64,000 bases of DNA from Opisthocomus hoazin (taxonomy: Eukaryota > Chordata > Aves > Opisthocomiformes > Opisthocomidae): assembly GCF_030867145.1 (NCBI RefSeq), contig NC_134428.1:7130001-7194000 (forward strand), read 5' to 3'. Position 1 is the first letter of the stretch, and each line of letters opens with the position of its first letter. Positions 62,801 to 64,000 of this stretch are shown here, one piece after another. A model generated the notes under the pieces. It made no database searches and was not told the origin of the DNA. It saw nothing but the letters and a program-made list of their open reading frames with translations. A program made the position numbers and the translations under genes.

Positions 62801-64000
62801 GAATATCACAGCAGCATTCAAAATGAGTGACCACTGTCATAGTTAAACTGGTATTTAAATATTTAAGAAATGAGCATCCTGGTCTCAACAATCAGCAGGA
62901 ATTGGATGTGTACCATTTTTCAAACCTGCTTAGGTACAATAATATTATGTATATTAAAATGCTGATCTTAGAAGTTTCTGGCTGGAACACTTAAAGCAAG
63001 ATTTGCAAGAAATAGCTCTTAAAGTAGCTTTCAGAATTCACTTAAAATAATAAAGTTCTGAATGTATGTATTCTCCCTCGAAGCAAAAATCAGTTCCCAG
63101 GCTGAAGAGTATTTGGTCAGATAAATTATGATGCCTTCTATCTACCTTATAGTGGTTGTATATATAGTTTAGATTTTTCAAAATGATGAAAGCGTTTGTT
63201 AAACCTCTCTTTTATTAGAACTTGTTTGCTTTATGCGCGCTAACTTATTTTTTTAGAAATTCATCACAAGTGAGGAGAAGTTGAATTGGACTTTGTGTAA
63301 CTTGGAGAAGAGAAGATTTACTTAGAATAGGCCTTAAAATGATCATCAAATATGTAAACGGTAGCTAGGATCAGGAATAGAATAAACTGTAGTTTTCATT
63401 CACTGCGGGTAAGAAAAGAAGTAATGGGCTTAAATGGCAGGTGAAAGAAGCTTGATTAGCTGTCAAGAAAACCTTTCTGAGAAGAATGCTTAAATTTAAA
63501 TAGGTTGTGCAGGGAAGCATGAAATCTCTGTTATTGGAGGTTTCTAGGAATGAGTTAGTTAACTGTCAAGAATGAAACAACTACAGCTGATTCTGCTTAA
63601 CGCAAAACCATGAAATAGTAGGTGAAGTATGGAATGTCCATTCTCAGCCCTATTTTCTGTAATTTCTATGATATGCAAGTAGTCTCTGCAAGTAATATGA
63701 AAGGATATTTTGGAAGAGGAGTAGGAAAAAGACTTACAAGAGAAGTGTAGGCTTAGTTTTCAGATGCTTTGGGTAGGAATTGCAGTTGCTACCTACATAT
63801 ATTAGATAGCTGTAGTCACAGATCAGCCAAATGCTTTCAGTTTGCATTTTTTTCTGTTGAGAGTACCTGTCTAAATATTGTTCACAAGCAAGCTCCCTGC
63901 AACATTTGTGTCTTAGTACTTGTGATACTGTTCAGTATCACATCCTATTTTGATACTTTTAATAACTGTTTCTTTTAGAGCTATTACTTCCAAACAGGTT
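59872..64000 (+). other. SNX29: SNX29 intron 14 (partial)
   Basis: AT-rich, with a GC-richer 200-bp stretch at about 60050-60260 that includes a short palindrome. I see no next exon up to the window edge. The acceptor-like cttttag at 63973-63979 is not followed by the expected SNX29 sequence. Confidence 0.7.
60210..60230. repeat. Perfect inverted repeat, 9-bp arms
   Basis: ATGTCACAC and GTGTGACAT separated by CCA. It could be a dimeric binding site or chance; it is not part of a recognised element. Confidence 0.8.

Noticed and set aside
63973..64000. Acceptor-like site at the right edge as SNX29 exon 15
   Set aside because: The bases after it do not encode the expected SNX29 continuation, and the segment is cut by the window edge.
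1..64000. tRNA, rRNA, CRISPR arrays or a microbial-type gene system
   Set aside because: I saw no cloverleaf with a TTC-loop motif, no regular spaced repeats and no operon-like coding; the window is vertebrate intronic DNA.

Overview
The window is vertebrate nuclear DNA from a bird. At least ten fragments of the LINE CR1 carry the typical avian 3' ends (tandem ATTCTATG or ATTCTGTG-like octamers). The two recognisable genes sit in the order TNFRSF17 then SNX29, as I know it from human chromosome 16p13. Introns are AT-rich with GT-AG borders, and a strong CpG island covers the SNX29 start. I cannot name the species.

Layout. Positions 1-678 hold the end of TNFRSF17 (BCMA), whose terminal coding exon is 422-678. 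A CpG island (about 1080-2470) contains the SNX29 promoter and its tiny first coding exon (2033-2039). From there to the right edge the window is SNX29 on the + strand. I placed 14 coding exons (2033-59871) whose phases join without a break into 560 codons plus one base. They cover the RUN domain, the acidic/Ser-rich linker and the coiled coil. The PX domain lies beyond the window.

Mobile DNA fills parts of the introns. Intron 3 carries a 6.6-kb endogenous retrovirus (10136-16757, antisense to SNX29). It has paired LTRs about 1.2% diverged, a 5-bp target duplication (CCTTT), a Lys-like primer site, a polypurine tract, and open gag and pro-pol frames with no env. gag and pol share one frame and are separated by a single UAG. 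A solo LTR of the same family, in the opposite orientation, sits in intron 9 (34660-35062, target duplication AGGAT). Intron 4 holds a 3.1-kb CR1 with nearly complete but broken ORF2. Smaller CR1 pieces lie in introns 3, 4, 5, 9, 11 and 13, one of them nested in another.

Possible regulatory or alternative structures inside SNX29 are a CpG-dense pocket in intron 9 (about 37417-37687) with ETS-like and inverted CCAAT motifs and a donor behind it, two phase-compatible candidate alternative 3' exons in introns 8 and 9, and a NAGNAG acceptor at exon 8. I see no tRNA, rRNA or CRISPR. The least ordinary object is the retrovirus: its Gag begins with several membrane-like hydrophobic segments, has no N-terminal Gly for myristoylation and no CCHC knuckle.
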